64,000 nucleotides of DNA from Azotosporobacter soli (GTDB lineage Bacteria > Bacillota > Negativicutes > SG130): positions 285,744 through 349,743 of the forward strand of contig NZ_JAUAOA010000002.1 of assembly GCF_030542965.1 (NCBI RefSeq). The letters run 5' to 3'. Under the pieces are notes generated by a model that searched no databases, was not told where the DNA came from, and saw only the letters and a list, made by a program, of their open reading frames with translations. The position numbers were made by a program, and so were the translations under genes. Shown one piece after another: positions 47,428-55,949 of this stretch (within the stretch, counting starts at the first letter, position 1; every line of letters starts with the position of its first letter).

Positions 47428-47570
47428 AACCACAAAGACACAAAGAACTCAAAGGGCAGATATTTATCTGCCTGAAACAATCGACAGAAACGTTTTATGT
47501 TTTGCAACTGATGATGATCAGGCGCAACTTGAAATTTTTATTTCTTTACGCCCTTTGTGTCCTTGCGGTT
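47428..47570. repeat. Imperfect long inverted repeat in intergenic DNA
   Basis: Arms AACCACAAAGACACAAAG (47428-47445) and CTTTGTGTCCTTGCGGTT (47553-47570) are complementary at 16 of 18 positions and enclose about 107 bases that include a smaller inverted repeat (GGCAGATA ... TATCTGCC, 47455-47475). The unit fills the 198-base gap between two transferase genes. It resembles the family of mobile intergenic palindromic units, but no other copy of this exact sequence was found in the window. Confidence 0.6.
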
Positions 47571-47587
47571 CAAAATCGTCCCCTATC

Positions 47588-48721
47588 TTATTTTGCCAAG
47601 TCGACCAATGTCTGTGCCAATTTGCGCGGTGAGAAATCATCGTTGGCACGTTGCAGTTCGCTACGGTACTGTTCAAACCGTGAATCAAAAGTGTTTACGA
47701 AAGTTTCCAGAGCCGTTTGGAACGCCTGCAGGTCTTTGCCGTCAAACGCGATGCCGACGCCGTATTCGGCCAGCACTTCCGGATTCACATTGTCCGCAAT
47801 GATCATCGGGCGGTAAAACCCGATCCCGTTCGACAGCATCGCCGAGGTATGATAGCGGTATCGCTCGGCTGGATACGGCATGACCAACGCATCCACCGAA
47901 TCGATCCCTGCCTGCCACTCCGGTCCGATCAAAGCCTTGTGCAGAAATTCAATCCGCGCATCCGCACCGTATTTTTCAATGATCCGCTGAAAATCGGCGG
48001 CATCCTCATCGGACTTCGTCGCCCCTTGAATCAACAGCTTCACCTTCCGTTCAAAACGGCACGCACCGAATACGTCCAGAAACGTATCCAGATTCTTTTC
48101 TTTGCGGTACTGGCCAAAAAAACCCAGCGTCAGCGTTTCTGGACATTGCTGCAGGCCGCGTCCCGGAATATCGCGCGGCACATAAGCCGGCGGATTGCAG
48201 AAATGAACATTAGGCAGATTCGTCGAGAGAGCCTGCCTAGCAAAAGTCTGTACAAGGATTTTCACATTTTTTTCACTACGCACCGCTTCGCCTTGCTCGA
48301 ACAACCGTCCGGCTTCTGTCGGCGTCAGTCCGTGAATGATAAAGAAAGTCGGCACCGGCGATTTCAGCAGTTTACTGCGGCGCAAGCCGCGCAAATAGCG
48401 ATAGGTGGCCGATGGGAAAATCAGCGCATCAAACGCGCCTTCCTTCGCTTTGGCAAATAACGTTTCATACCAGCCATGCCGTCGCCGCTCCCGGATGCAA
48501 GCACGCCACCACTTCCTGATTCCTCTGATTCCGTCATATGAAACGCCGCTCCCTGGCATTTCATGAATCGGCACACGATAGTCCCATTGAAAGCGATGGC
48601 CTTCCGGCACGTAAAACTCCACTTCATGCCCTAATGCCTTCAATTCTTCAACGAGAATACGGTCATAGTCGATTTCATGTCCTCCCGGCGTGACGACCGT
48701 CTCAACGATTGCAAATTTCAT
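47588..48721 (-). CDS. Glycosyltransferase family 4 (GT-B)
   Basis: A 377-residue GT-B enzyme. The N-terminal domain has TPGGHEIDYDRILVEELKALGHEV and TFFIIHGLTPTEAGRLFE; the C-terminal domain has LGFFGQYRKEKNLDTFLDVF, VDALVMPYPAERYRYHTSAMLSNGIGFYRPMI. The E-x7-E site is less obvious than usual, so donor specificity may differ. The start overlaps the GT2 gene by 20 bases, with GGAAGGGG inside that gene. It probably adds a core sugar. Confidence 0.8.
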   Translation of the reverse strand: MKFAIVETVVTPGGHEIDYDRILVEELKALGHEVEFYVPEGHRFQWDYRVPIHEMPGSGVSYDGIRGIRKWWRACIRERRRHGWYETLFAKAKEGAFDALIFPSATYRYLRGLRRSKLLKSPVPTFFIIHGLTPTEAGRLFEQGEAVRSEKNVKILVQTFARQALSTNLPNVHFCNPPAYVPRDIPGRGLQQCPETLTLGFFGQYRKEKNLDTFLDVFGACRFERKVKLLIQGATKSDEDAADFQRIIEKYGADARIEFLHKALIGPEWQAGIDSVDALVMPYPAERYRYHTSAMLSNGIGFYRPMIIADNVNPEVLAEYGVGIAFDGKDLQAFQTALETFVNTFDSRFEQYRSELQRANDDFSPRKLAQTLVDLAK

Positions 48722-49481
48722 TCGAATGTTCCCCTTCCGCTTGATGATAATACAGTTTCACGTATTTCATCATCGTATAAAAAAAATGCAGCGCAGCCAG
48801 GATAAATCCCATTTTTCCATCACGCCAGCCGCTCTTCAGCAAATAGAACTTGATGAAACCGACCCAAGGACGAATCATGATATCACTCCAGGCAGCCCGT
48901 TTTCCCTTTTCGTACATCTGATCGGCCATCATTGTCGTATATTGATTAAACTTGAAAAAATAGCGCTCCCAGCTGGTGTAAGTATGATGCCACATATAAT
49001 TTTTCAGCTGTCGAATCGGCAAATTAACAAGGGCCTGCTCATGTACGAGTCCTTGCCAACTGATTGCCGTACGTGGATACAAGCGTAAAGAATAGTCAGG
49101 ACTATGCCCGCCATATTGCACCGGTTGCCCAAATACAATATTACGCCGCAAAATCTCATAAGCGTACGGTTCTCCTTGTTCAACAACCTTTCGGATTTCA
49201 TTCGCCGCTTCCGGCGTGATCCGTTCATCCGCATCCAAAAACAAGACCCATTCCGCTTTCGTTTTCTGCAGCGCAAAATTGCGCTGTCCGGCAAAACCGT
49301 CCGTCATCGGATGAACATAACAGTTCGCCCCCAGTTCTTGCGCCAATTCGATTGTCCGATCACTGCTGCCCGAATCAATCACTACCAGTTCATCAGCAAA
49401 CAAAACGCTGCTCAAACATTCTTTCATGTTTTTCTCTTCATTCAGAGTCAGCACTAAAACCGCCAAACGATTTGCCATCAT
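48702..49481 (-). CDS. GT2 glycosyltransferase, WaaE/KdtX-like
   Basis: A 259-residue GT-A enzyme: LAVLVLTLNEEKNMKECLSSV, ELVVIDSGSSDRTIELAQELG, the FAGQRNFALQ loop, and EWVLFLDADERITPEA with the metal-binding D-A-D. This matches WaaE-type enzymes that add beta-1,4-glucose (or a related hexose) to heptose I. Downstream WHHTYTSWERYFFKFNQYTTMMA is typical of the same group. Context inside the heptosyltransferase block supports core synthesis. Confidence 0.88.
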   Translation of the reverse strand: MMANRLAVLVLTLNEEKNMKECLSSVLFADELVVIDSGSSDRTIELAQELGANCYVHPMTDGFAGQRNFALQKTKAEWVLFLDADERITPEAANEIRKVVEQGEPYAYEILRRNIVFGQPVQYGGHSPDYSLRLYPRTAISWQGLVHEQALVNLPIRQLKNYMWHHTYTSWERYFFKFNQYTTMMADQMYEKGKRAAWSDIMIRPWVGFIKFYLLKSGWRDGKMGFILAALHFFYTMMKYVKLYYHQAEGEHSNEICNR

Positions 49482-49496
49482 GTACCAGCCTTTCTA

Positions 49497-50504
49497 TTAC
49501 AAGCCCAACATTTCCATTGCATTCTTAATCACTTCTGCCTGACTAATGTTTGCCATACACTTTTTTTCCAAGCAATCTCCTTTACCCCAACAAGGCTCGC
49601 AGTCCGGATGATAAATCACCCGATCCCGCACGCCGCGAGGTCCCCAGATCGCCGGATCTGTCGGACCATATAACGCCAAGGTCGGAATACCGACACCCTG
49701 TCCTATATGCAACGGCCCCGTATCAACGCTCACCAATAAATCGCTTTGCTGCAGCAACGCCGCTACCTGCGGCAAAGTCAACTCACCGGCCAGCACTTCG
49801 CCTTGCCCCTCGGCCATTTCTCTAATCTGGTCCAATGCAGCTTTTTCCCGTTGGCCGCCGATCAAAAAAATGCGCGCTCGACCGGCCAGTGCCTTGATTA
49901 GCGCCGCATACCCTTCCTTACTCCAACTTTTTCGTTCATAACTGCCGACCGGACAAATCACCAGCCATTTCTCTCCCGAACGCTTCACAAAACGGCTCTG
50001 CAACTCTTGGTACGCCTCCGGCGGCGGCTGTAAGGTCAAACTGACATCGTGAGCCGAAATAGCCAACGGTTTCAACACATCCAGATAATTTTCCGCTTCA
50101 TGACGTTTGGCGCTACGCACCGGTTTACTGGCATGCGTCAAAAACCATTCACCATGCTGTGCAGCATAGCCAAGGCGGCAGGGCGCGCCGCTCGCCCTGG
50201 CAATCAGCGCGCCGCGCAAGGCAAAATTGGTCGCAACCGCCAAATCATAGCGTTCGGCTCGCAATTGTCGGACTAATTGCCGCAACGCACCCCAAGAACG
50301 GTGACGGCCTTTTTTATCATATTCGATAACGCAATCCACATACGGATTCATCACCGCAACTTCTGCTGCAACCGGCACCACCAACATATCAATTCGGCTA
50401 TTGGGATATTTTGCTCTCAAAGCGCGCGCAACCGGCGTCGATAGAATAACATCGCCAATAAACGCCAGATTGATAATCAGTATCCGTTCCACTTTACTCT
50501 TCAT
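49497..50504 (-). CDS. Heptosyltransferase-family (GT9) protein, WaaF-like
   Basis: A 335-residue GT9 enzyme. RILIINLAFIGDVILSTPVARAL, CPVGSYERKSWSKEGYAALI and LLVSVDTGPLHIGQGVGIPTLALYGPTDPAIWGP are the three conserved regions; a cysteine-rich end (CEPCWGKGDCLEKKC) is shared with its neighbours. A longer frame begins at 50528; ATG 50504 has AAGGAG seven bases upstream and starts at the family position, so I chose it. Its order next to the WaaC-like gene suggests addition of the second heptose. Confidence 0.88.
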   Translation of the reverse strand: MKSKVERILIINLAFIGDVILSTPVARALRAKYPNSRIDMLVVPVAAEVAVMNPYVDCVIEYDKKGRHRSWGALRQLVRQLRAERYDLAVATNFALRGALIARASGAPCRLGYAAQHGEWFLTHASKPVRSAKRHEAENYLDVLKPLAISAHDVSLTLQPPPEAYQELQSRFVKRSGEKWLVICPVGSYERKSWSKEGYAALIKALAGRARIFLIGGQREKAALDQIREMAEGQGEVLAGELTLPQVAALLQQSDLLVSVDTGPLHIGQGVGIPTLALYGPTDPAIWGPRGVRDRVIYHPDCEPCWGKGDCLEKKCMANISQAEVIKNAMEMLGL

Positions 50505-50532
50505 TGCGTGCTCCTTTAGCTCTACCATCCTT

Positions 50533-51555
50533 TTAACGACAAATCCTCTCCACCGCAGTCAGAACCGCTTCCGATTTTAGCGCCGCCAGACAATCCCAAC
50601 CTTTCGGACAACTGCGCTGCCAACATCCGGCGCAATCATGCGGCGTAATCACGACCGCATGTCCTTGCCCATACGGGCCGTTGCGAGCCTCATCCGTCGG
50701 CCCCATCAATGCAACGGTCGGTGTTTTGAGCGCCGCGGCCAAATGCATCGGCCCCGTATCACCGCCGATCACGACAGCGGCTTGTTCGAGAATTGCCGCC
50801 AGCTGTTTTAAACTGGTTCGTCCTGTTAAGTCAATTGGCGGAATCTTCATCTGCTCCGCTACGATTGCCGCCAATTGACCGTCGCCACTTCCGCCGACCA
50901 CAACCGGAATGATTCCTTTCCCATATAGAACATCGCCAACTGCGGCAAAATGTTCTTGCGGCCAAATTTTGTTTGGCCAGTTCGCACCAAGAATAAACAC
51001 CGCATAGCGCTGTTTCATGTCAAAGCCCTGATGACGCGCCAGGTTATATGCCGTTTTACGTTCTTCATCGCTGACGAAAATTCCATAGTCCGCCGAACCC
51101 GTTTGCACATCGCAACCAAGATAGCGCACAACGTCCAGGTAACGTTCCGTCACATGACCGCCAAGCGCATGCTGCCCGACAATGCGCTGCGCCAGCCAGT
51201 CACTTCCCTCACGGCTGTTTTCATAGACATAGCGTTTTGCAGCTCCGCTCCCCCAGGCAATCAGTGCACTTTTCATCAGCCCTTGCAAATCGAGCGCCAC
51301 GTCAAAATGACGACGGCGCAAGTCGCGCAAGAATCTCGGCGCATAGCAGATCAATCCGCCCAAACTCTTACACTTTGCTTTATCAAATACGATTGCTTCA
51401 TCGATATACGGATGGTCAGCAACCAAATCATATGCCATTTTTTCCACAACCCAACTGATTTTACACGACGGCATGCTCTTCTTTAATGCCGCTGCCGCCG
51501 GCAATGCATGTACCACATCACCAATCGCGCTCAACTTTACAATCAAAATATTCAT
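50533..51555 (-). CDS. Heptosyltransferase I, WaaC-like (GT9)
   Basis: A 340-residue GT9 enzyme. NILIVKLSAIGDVVHALPAAAALKK is the WaaC-type N-terminus (K-L-S-x-x-G-D-V-x-H), with VALDLQGLMKSALIAWGSGAAKRYVY, FILGANWPNKIWPQEHF and VIGGDTGPMHLAAALKTPTVALMGPTDEARNGPYG. WaaC adds the first heptose to Kdo. A longer frame begins at 51600, but ATG 51555 matches the usual start and has AAGG nine bases upstream; the overlap with the upstream gene then disappears. Confidence 0.87.
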   Translation of the reverse strand: MNILIVKLSAIGDVVHALPAAAALKKSMPSCKISWVVEKMAYDLVADHPYIDEAIVFDKAKCKSLGGLICYAPRFLRDLRRRHFDVALDLQGLMKSALIAWGSGAAKRYVYENSREGSDWLAQRIVGQHALGGHVTERYLDVVRYLGCDVQTGSADYGIFVSDEERKTAYNLARHQGFDMKQRYAVFILGANWPNKIWPQEHFAAVGDVLYGKGIIPVVVGGSGDGQLAAIVAEQMKIPPIDLTGRTSLKQLAAILEQAAVVIGGDTGPMHLAAALKTPTVALMGPTDEARNGPYGQGHAVVITPHDCAGCWQRSCPKGWDCLAALKSEAVLTAVERICR

Positions 51556-51592
51556 CGTCGAAACCTTTTTCGCCGCCATGTCGAATTTGCGT

Positions 51593-52687
51593 TTATGCAC
51601 CGCCCCTTCGATAGCAATCGATCATCCTTTCCACCATATGTTCAAGCGTAAACCGTTGCAAAACCGTTTCGCGCGCCCGCTCCCCAAATTGTTGCGCCAA
51701 CGCCGGTTCGTCAATTAAACCCTTCAGCGCTGCTGCAACCTCACTGCCAGAGGGCGAATCGATCAACAGACCATTTACTCCGCTTTCAATCAATTCTTTT
51801 TGTGCGCCCGTTTTGGTACTGATAACCGGTTTGCCGCAAACCATCGCCTCGCACAACACCAAGCCAAACGCCTCCTGCCATACACAGGGCAGAACGAAAG
51901 CGTCCAATGCGCTTATAAAAGAAGCAATCTCTTCTTGAAACCCCGCAAATTCGACGCACGCCTGCAAATCCCACTTGCAAATCAGCTCTTCCAATCGCAG
52001 CTTATAATCTGCTTTTGCATTACCGGCCAGCACCAGCTTGACTTGCTTATAACCATCCCGCCGCAGAATTCCGACCGCCTCGACCAGATGCTCCAGTCCC
52101 TTTTCCGGCGAAATGCGTCCGGCATAACCGATAAGGAAAGGCTCTTGCAAAAATGGAATTTTTGCTTGCAACTGTAGAAATGGCCGCGTATCGATTCCAT
52201 TATAAACAACAACTGCTTTGTCCGGCGCAATAAGCGGGCAAGCCGCCAGAAATTCTTGCCGCACCATATTTGAAACACAAATGACCGCCGCCAAATTTCG
52301 ATAATACCAGCGATGCAGGAAGTCTGTCTTAACCTGCGAAACTGTATGTCTTGAATTAAACACTTTGCCGCGCCCGGCCCACTTTGTCGCCAGCAGAGCC
52401 AACCATGCATCACGGCCGGTATGCACATGAATGCAATCAATTTCACGTTCGCAAATCCAAGCTGCTAATTGCGCTATCGATCGAAAGTCAACCAGATTCC
52501 GTAGCCGCAGAACCTGCGTCTCCGCAACCTCACGATACCGCCGCACATGAAAGGCATTGTTCCGCGTTACAATCATTACGCGATGACCGCAATCCTGCAA
52601 ACCGCGCGCCAACTCCTTCACATGCTGCTCTCGACCGCCCCACTCGGCAGACGAAATAATTTGCATTATCGACAGTAACCGGCTCAT
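51593..52687 (-). CDS. Glycosyltransferase family 4 (GT-B)
   Basis: A 364-residue GT4 protein: LSIMQIISSAEWGGREQHVKELARGL, IHVHTGRDAWLALLATKWAGRGK, FLIGYAGRISPEKGLEHLVEAVG, and the E-x7-E site in VWQEAFGLVLCEAMVCGKPVI. The start overlaps hldC by four bases. It is placed between hldC and the WaaC-like gene, so it probably adds a hexose to the inner core, before or beside the heptoses. Confidence 0.9.
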   Translation of the reverse strand: MSRLLSIMQIISSAEWGGREQHVKELARGLQDCGHRVMIVTRNNAFHVRRYREVAETQVLRLRNLVDFRSIAQLAAWICEREIDCIHVHTGRDAWLALLATKWAGRGKVFNSRHTVSQVKTDFLHRWYYRNLAAVICVSNMVRQEFLAACPLIAPDKAVVVYNGIDTRPFLQLQAKIPFLQEPFLIGYAGRISPEKGLEHLVEAVGILRRDGYKQVKLVLAGNAKADYKLRLEELICKWDLQACVEFAGFQEEIASFISALDAFVLPCVWQEAFGLVLCEAMVCGKPVISTKTGAQKELIESGVNGLLIDSPSGSEVAAALKGLIDEPALAQQFGERARETVLQRFTLEHMVERMIDCYRRGGA

Positions 52688-53157
52688 ACCTGATTCTCCT
52701 TAATTTTTGCGATGACCTTGCTTGACGAACGTCCAGGTACTTCAGGAATCAAAACCGTCTCTCCTCCATAGGCTGCAACAATATCCGCTTCCGGCAGCGA
52801 TTTTACATTATAGTCGCCGCCTTTTACATACACATTTGGTCGCACTTCACGTACTAATTCTTCTGCAGTCTGCTCAGAAAAAATAACAACATAGTCAATT
52901 GCAGATAAGGCCGCTAGTACTTCTGCACGATCTTCTTCACTATTGATTGGTCGACTTGGCCCTTTGAGGCGCTGTACCGACGCATCACTGTTCAGCCCGA
53001 GCACCAAACAATCTCCGAGTTCGCGTGCCGCTTGCAGATAACGCACGTGCCCGGCATGCAGGATGTCAAAGCAGCCATTGGTAAACACAACCCGCGCACC
53101 TTCCGCCTGCCATTTTTCGCGTAACTTAGGAATATCTTGTCGTTCTATCAATTTCAT
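52684..53157 (-). CDS. hldC: D-glycero-beta-D-manno-heptose 1-phosphate adenylyltransferase
   Basis: A 157-residue cytidylyltransferase-fold protein. VVFTNGCFDILHAGHVRYLQAARELGD has the HxGH nucleotide motif; LNSDASVQRLKGPSRPINSEEDRAEVLAAL and VKGGDYNVKSLPEADIV match the C-terminal HldE domain. It forms ADP-D,D-heptose from the 1-phosphate. GTG 53166 begins a slightly longer frame, but ATG 53157 has GTGAG eight bases upstream and is preferred. Its partner kinase is encoded as separate genes instead of the fused HldE found in E. coli. Confidence 0.93.
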   Translation of the reverse strand: MKLIERQDIPKLREKWQAEGARVVFTNGCFDILHAGHVRYLQAARELGDCLVLGLNSDASVQRLKGPSRPINSEEDRAEVLAALSAIDYVVIFSEQTAEELVREVRPNVYVKGGDYNVKSLPEADIVAAYGGETVLIPEVPGRSSSKVIAKIKENQV

Positions 53158-53193
53158 ATTGTACACTCACTTTGCTATTCAGTGGGGCTTTCT

Positions 53194-54192
53194 TTATTTC
53201 GTTTCATGCTTTTCTTCAATTGCTTTTTTCAATTCTGCCGGGTTAGTCGTCGCCGTGCCAAGCTTGCGCACGACAATACCCGCGGCATAATTAGCAAGGA
53301 CAGCCGCCTCCAACATGGAAGCACCTGCAGCAAACGCCAGCGCCATTGTCGCGACGACGGTATCTCCAGCGCCGCTCACATCGAACACCTCGCTGCGGTT
53401 CGTCACCGGGATATGGTGGACCGCGCCGTCCTTCAAGAACAAGCTCATCCCCTCCGGCCCACGCGTGATCAAGACCGCTTCCCCTTGCAGTTTCGCCAGC
53501 AAATCTTTACCAGCTCGTTCCACTGCTGCCTCATCATCCAGATGATAGCCGACTGCAGCCGCCGTCTCTGCCGTATTTTGCTTCACCAGCGTTGCCCCTT
53601 TAAAAGACAGAATATCATAACGTGAATCGACGATGCAGGGAATGCCGTTCTCACGGCACAGTTTCAGCGCAACCTGCCTGGCCTGAACACCGACCGTATG
53701 GCTGCCGTAATCGCTGATGACTACAGCCCCTGCCGTCTCAATGTTTTTAAGTAACTGGCCAATCAATGCCTCTTCAAGTGGCGCTGCCAAGGGTTCTTTC
53801 TTCTCACGATCAATTCGAACCACCTGCTGACGAACTGTCGCCTCACCGCCAGCCGTAATCCGCGTCTTACTAATCGTTGGCCGTGTCGCATCAGTTACAA
53901 CGCCCGAACAATTCACCCTCTTGCTTTCCAATACACGGATCAACTCCTCGCCGATCCGATCGTCACCGACGACGCCGACAGCCATCGCATCGCCGCCGAG
54001 CGTCGCCACATTGTGCACCGTATTAGCAGCACCGCCTGGCACCATGATTTCGCGCTCCTGTTCCAAAACGAAGACCGGCGCCTCTCGCGAGATCCTTGCA
54101 ATCTGTCCGTCCAGATAGACATCTGCCACCAAATCGCCGTATACAATGATCTTCTTTTCTTTAAACTGTTTGATCCATTCCTTTAATTTCAT
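53194..54192 (-). CDS. Second heptose-7-phosphate-kinase-like PfkB protein
   Basis: A 332-residue PfkB kinase related to HldA: IIVYGDLVADVYLDGQIARISREAPVFVLE, VPGGAANTVHNVATLGGDAMAVGVVG and VFDVSGAGDTVVATMALAFAAG with the catalytic aspartate. It is a paralogue of the kinase at 43510-44514 and clearly diverged (for example APVFVLE versus APVPVTR). It is next to hldC, so it may be the true partner kinase, with the other copy serving another sugar, or vice versa. ATG 54192 has AGAGG in front and clears the preceding stop by 17 bases. Confidence 0.85.
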   Translation of the reverse strand: MKLKEWIKQFKEKKIIVYGDLVADVYLDGQIARISREAPVFVLEQEREIMVPGGAANTVHNVATLGGDAMAVGVVGDDRIGEELIRVLESKRVNCSGVVTDATRPTISKTRITAGGEATVRQQVVRIDREKKEPLAAPLEEALIGQLLKNIETAGAVVISDYGSHTVGVQARQVALKLCRENGIPCIVDSRYDILSFKGATLVKQNTAETAAAVGYHLDDEAAVERAGKDLLAKLQGEAVLITRGPEGMSLFLKDGAVHHIPVTNRSEVFDVSGAGDTVVATMALAFAAGASMLEAAVLANYAAGIVVRKLGTATTNPAELKKAIEEKHETK

Positions 54193-54209
54193 CGACCTCT
54201 GCCCTTTCC

Positions 54210-55781
54210 CTACCAACGTGCAAGCGATAAGTTCCAATTGAACGAATTACTATTGCTATGATCTTTATATTTCACATAGTTTAACGTCAACGTCCAGCAA
54301 TGCAAATTTCTAACCCAGGTAAAAGTATCGGCATGCGTGCGTTTATATTGTAAATCATAACTCTTACTGTAGGAAATCGTATTCATACGATCAAGGGTAT
54401 ACGTAATGCCATTGACCCATTCGCGTCCGACGTCATTCTTATCATAGTCGAAGAGATTTTTCGTGTTCTGCGTGTAATTGTAGCCCGTCCACACCGTCAA
54501 CTTCGGCGATACGGTTTTGTAAAACGAAGTGTTGAACGTCATCGTGTTGACTCGCGATCCATTATAACTTTCACGCACAATCTCATAACCGGTCCCAATA
54601 TACCAAGTCAACGAATCGCTTAATTTGATCGGGTCGCGCGTAAAGTATAGTGCATAATCCTGATGCCAGCTGGTCTTCGCATTATCGCGCCACTTGCCGT
54701 ATATCGCGGTGAATTTATACGACCAGACCGTTTGCCCAATCCGTTGTTGATACCAGTCGAAACGAAACTCCGGTTCTTTCTTTACCCAATTGCTGCTGTC
54801 ATCGCGAAAATGGCCTTCCTGAATACGAAAGCGGTATTTATCTTCGCGGTCGATCAATGAGTATTGCGGCCGATATCCCTGTTTCGTGTAGTAAGCCTGG
54901 TTCGTCGCCAACGCCCAATTATTTGTCAGCGGATATTCATAATACTGCTGTACCGAAAGTCCATCCGATGTGCTGTAGTTGATCTGCGGCATTTCATTGC
55001 CTTCTTCTTTGCGCAACGAACGTTGGTAGACACCCACCGAATAAATCACGGTGTTTTTTATCCAAACCTTGGCGTTATAAGCAATTAACTTATCACCCGG
55101 CCATATTTCAACCTTGGTCGCACTGATATGATAATCGGGCACCTTCGCCGGGCAGCGCGTCATCGTCGCCTCATGCGAAATCAGCTTATCAGGAAAAAAT
55201 TGCATGTTTTTTCCTGCGACGCGTTCATTGCCGACCATACCTTTCGCATCAGCCATCGTGCCCAGTTTGGTTGCATAATTGTAATGTACCGTGTGTCCTA
55301 CCATCTTTGTTGCCATTTCCGGTTGGATCATCGTCGCTTCACCATCGATCCAAACTTCGGTCGCCTTCGTATTGCCGCGCAATTCTTTCGTAAGCATCGT
55401 GTCCGGCGTCTGGGTCACGACGACATTTCCCGTCGCATGGACTTCACCCGATGCATCGTCGAAGAAAAGTTCATCTCCTTCAATGGTCAGCGGCGCTTTT
55501 TTCGTTTGCTTCGTCTTGAGCGGCGCTTTCTTCTTTGCTTTGTTTTCTTTGCTCTTGTCTTTCGCGCTCTCTTTAGATGCAACAGGCTGTTTATCGTCTT
55601 TCTCCGCTTCTTGCGCTATAGCCGTATTTGTCGCCTCAGCAGCATCAATCGTATCTTCGACGTCAATGCGAGAAACCGTCACTTCCCTATTTTCGCTTGT
55701 TTCAGCAGCCAATGCCGCCCCCTGCTCTACGCCCGTTACGACAGTCAATGCCAGTAGACCTGCCAGTATTTTAGTTTTCAC
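54210..55781 (-). CDS. LptD/OstA-like LPS-assembly outer membrane protein
   Basis: A 523-residue secreted protein. The signal peptide (KILAGLLALTVVTGVEQGAALAA) is followed by a lysine/alanine-rich low-complexity linker (about residues 50-95), an OstA-type periplasmic segment (LTIEGDELFFDDASGEVHATGNVVVTQ, residues about 97-123), and a long region of alternating aromatic beta strands ending in aromatic W. It would form the barrel that inserts LPS into the outer leaflet. At 523 residues it is shorter than E. coli LptD. Start is GTG with GGGGAG six bases upstream. It precedes the heptose genes in the direction of transcription. Confidence 0.8.
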   Translation of the reverse strand: MKTKILAGLLALTVVTGVEQGAALAAETSENREVTVSRIDVEDTIDAAEATNTAIAQEAEKDDKQPVASKESAKDKSKENKAKKKAPLKTKQTKKAPLTIEGDELFFDDASGEVHATGNVVVTQTPDTMLTKELRGNTKATEVWIDGEATMIQPEMATKMVGHTVHYNYATKLGTMADAKGMVGNERVAGKNMQFFPDKLISHEATMTRCPAKVPDYHISATKVEIWPGDKLIAYNAKVWIKNTVIYSVGVYQRSLRKEEGNEMPQINYSTSDGLSVQQYYEYPLTNNWALATNQAYYTKQGYRPQYSLIDREDKYRFRIQEGHFRDDSSNWVKKEPEFRFDWYQQRIGQTVWSYKFTAIYGKWRDNAKTSWHQDYALYFTRDPIKLSDSLTWYIGTGYEIVRESYNGSRVNTMTFNTSFYKTVSPKLTVWTGYNYTQNTKNLFDYDKNDVGREWVNGITYTLDRMNTISYSKSYDLQYKRTHADTFTWVRNLHCWTLTLNYVKYKDHSNSNSFNWNLSLARW

Positions 55782-55911
55782 ACTTTGCTCCCCTTTACGA
55801 TCGATTTATTCACCTGCAACCGTTTGTTGCCGTTTCTTTTAAAAGTAGTCACTCTTAGCTCAGCTTATGATTAACCATCAAATTATACCATATTCCTTAG
55901 CGTAAAACTAT

Positions 55912-55949
55912 ATAAACGAAGCCCCGGCCTACGCCGGGGCTTCGTTTAT
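55912..55949 (-). terminator. Strong intrinsic terminator after the glycine-zipper protein gene
   Basis: A 17-bp perfect stem (arms ATAAACGAAGCCCCGGC at 55912-55928 and the complement at 55933-55949) with a four-base loop. It overlaps the stop codon of the gene at 55946. After the stem the minus strand reads ATAGTTTTA, a moderate T-run. It separates this gene from lptD. Confidence 0.85.

Noticed and set aside
47717..48460. Plus-strand open frame of 247 codons
   Set aside because: Shadow of the GT4 gene on the minus strand; arginine/histidine-rich low-quality protein typical of antisense frames in GC-rich genes.
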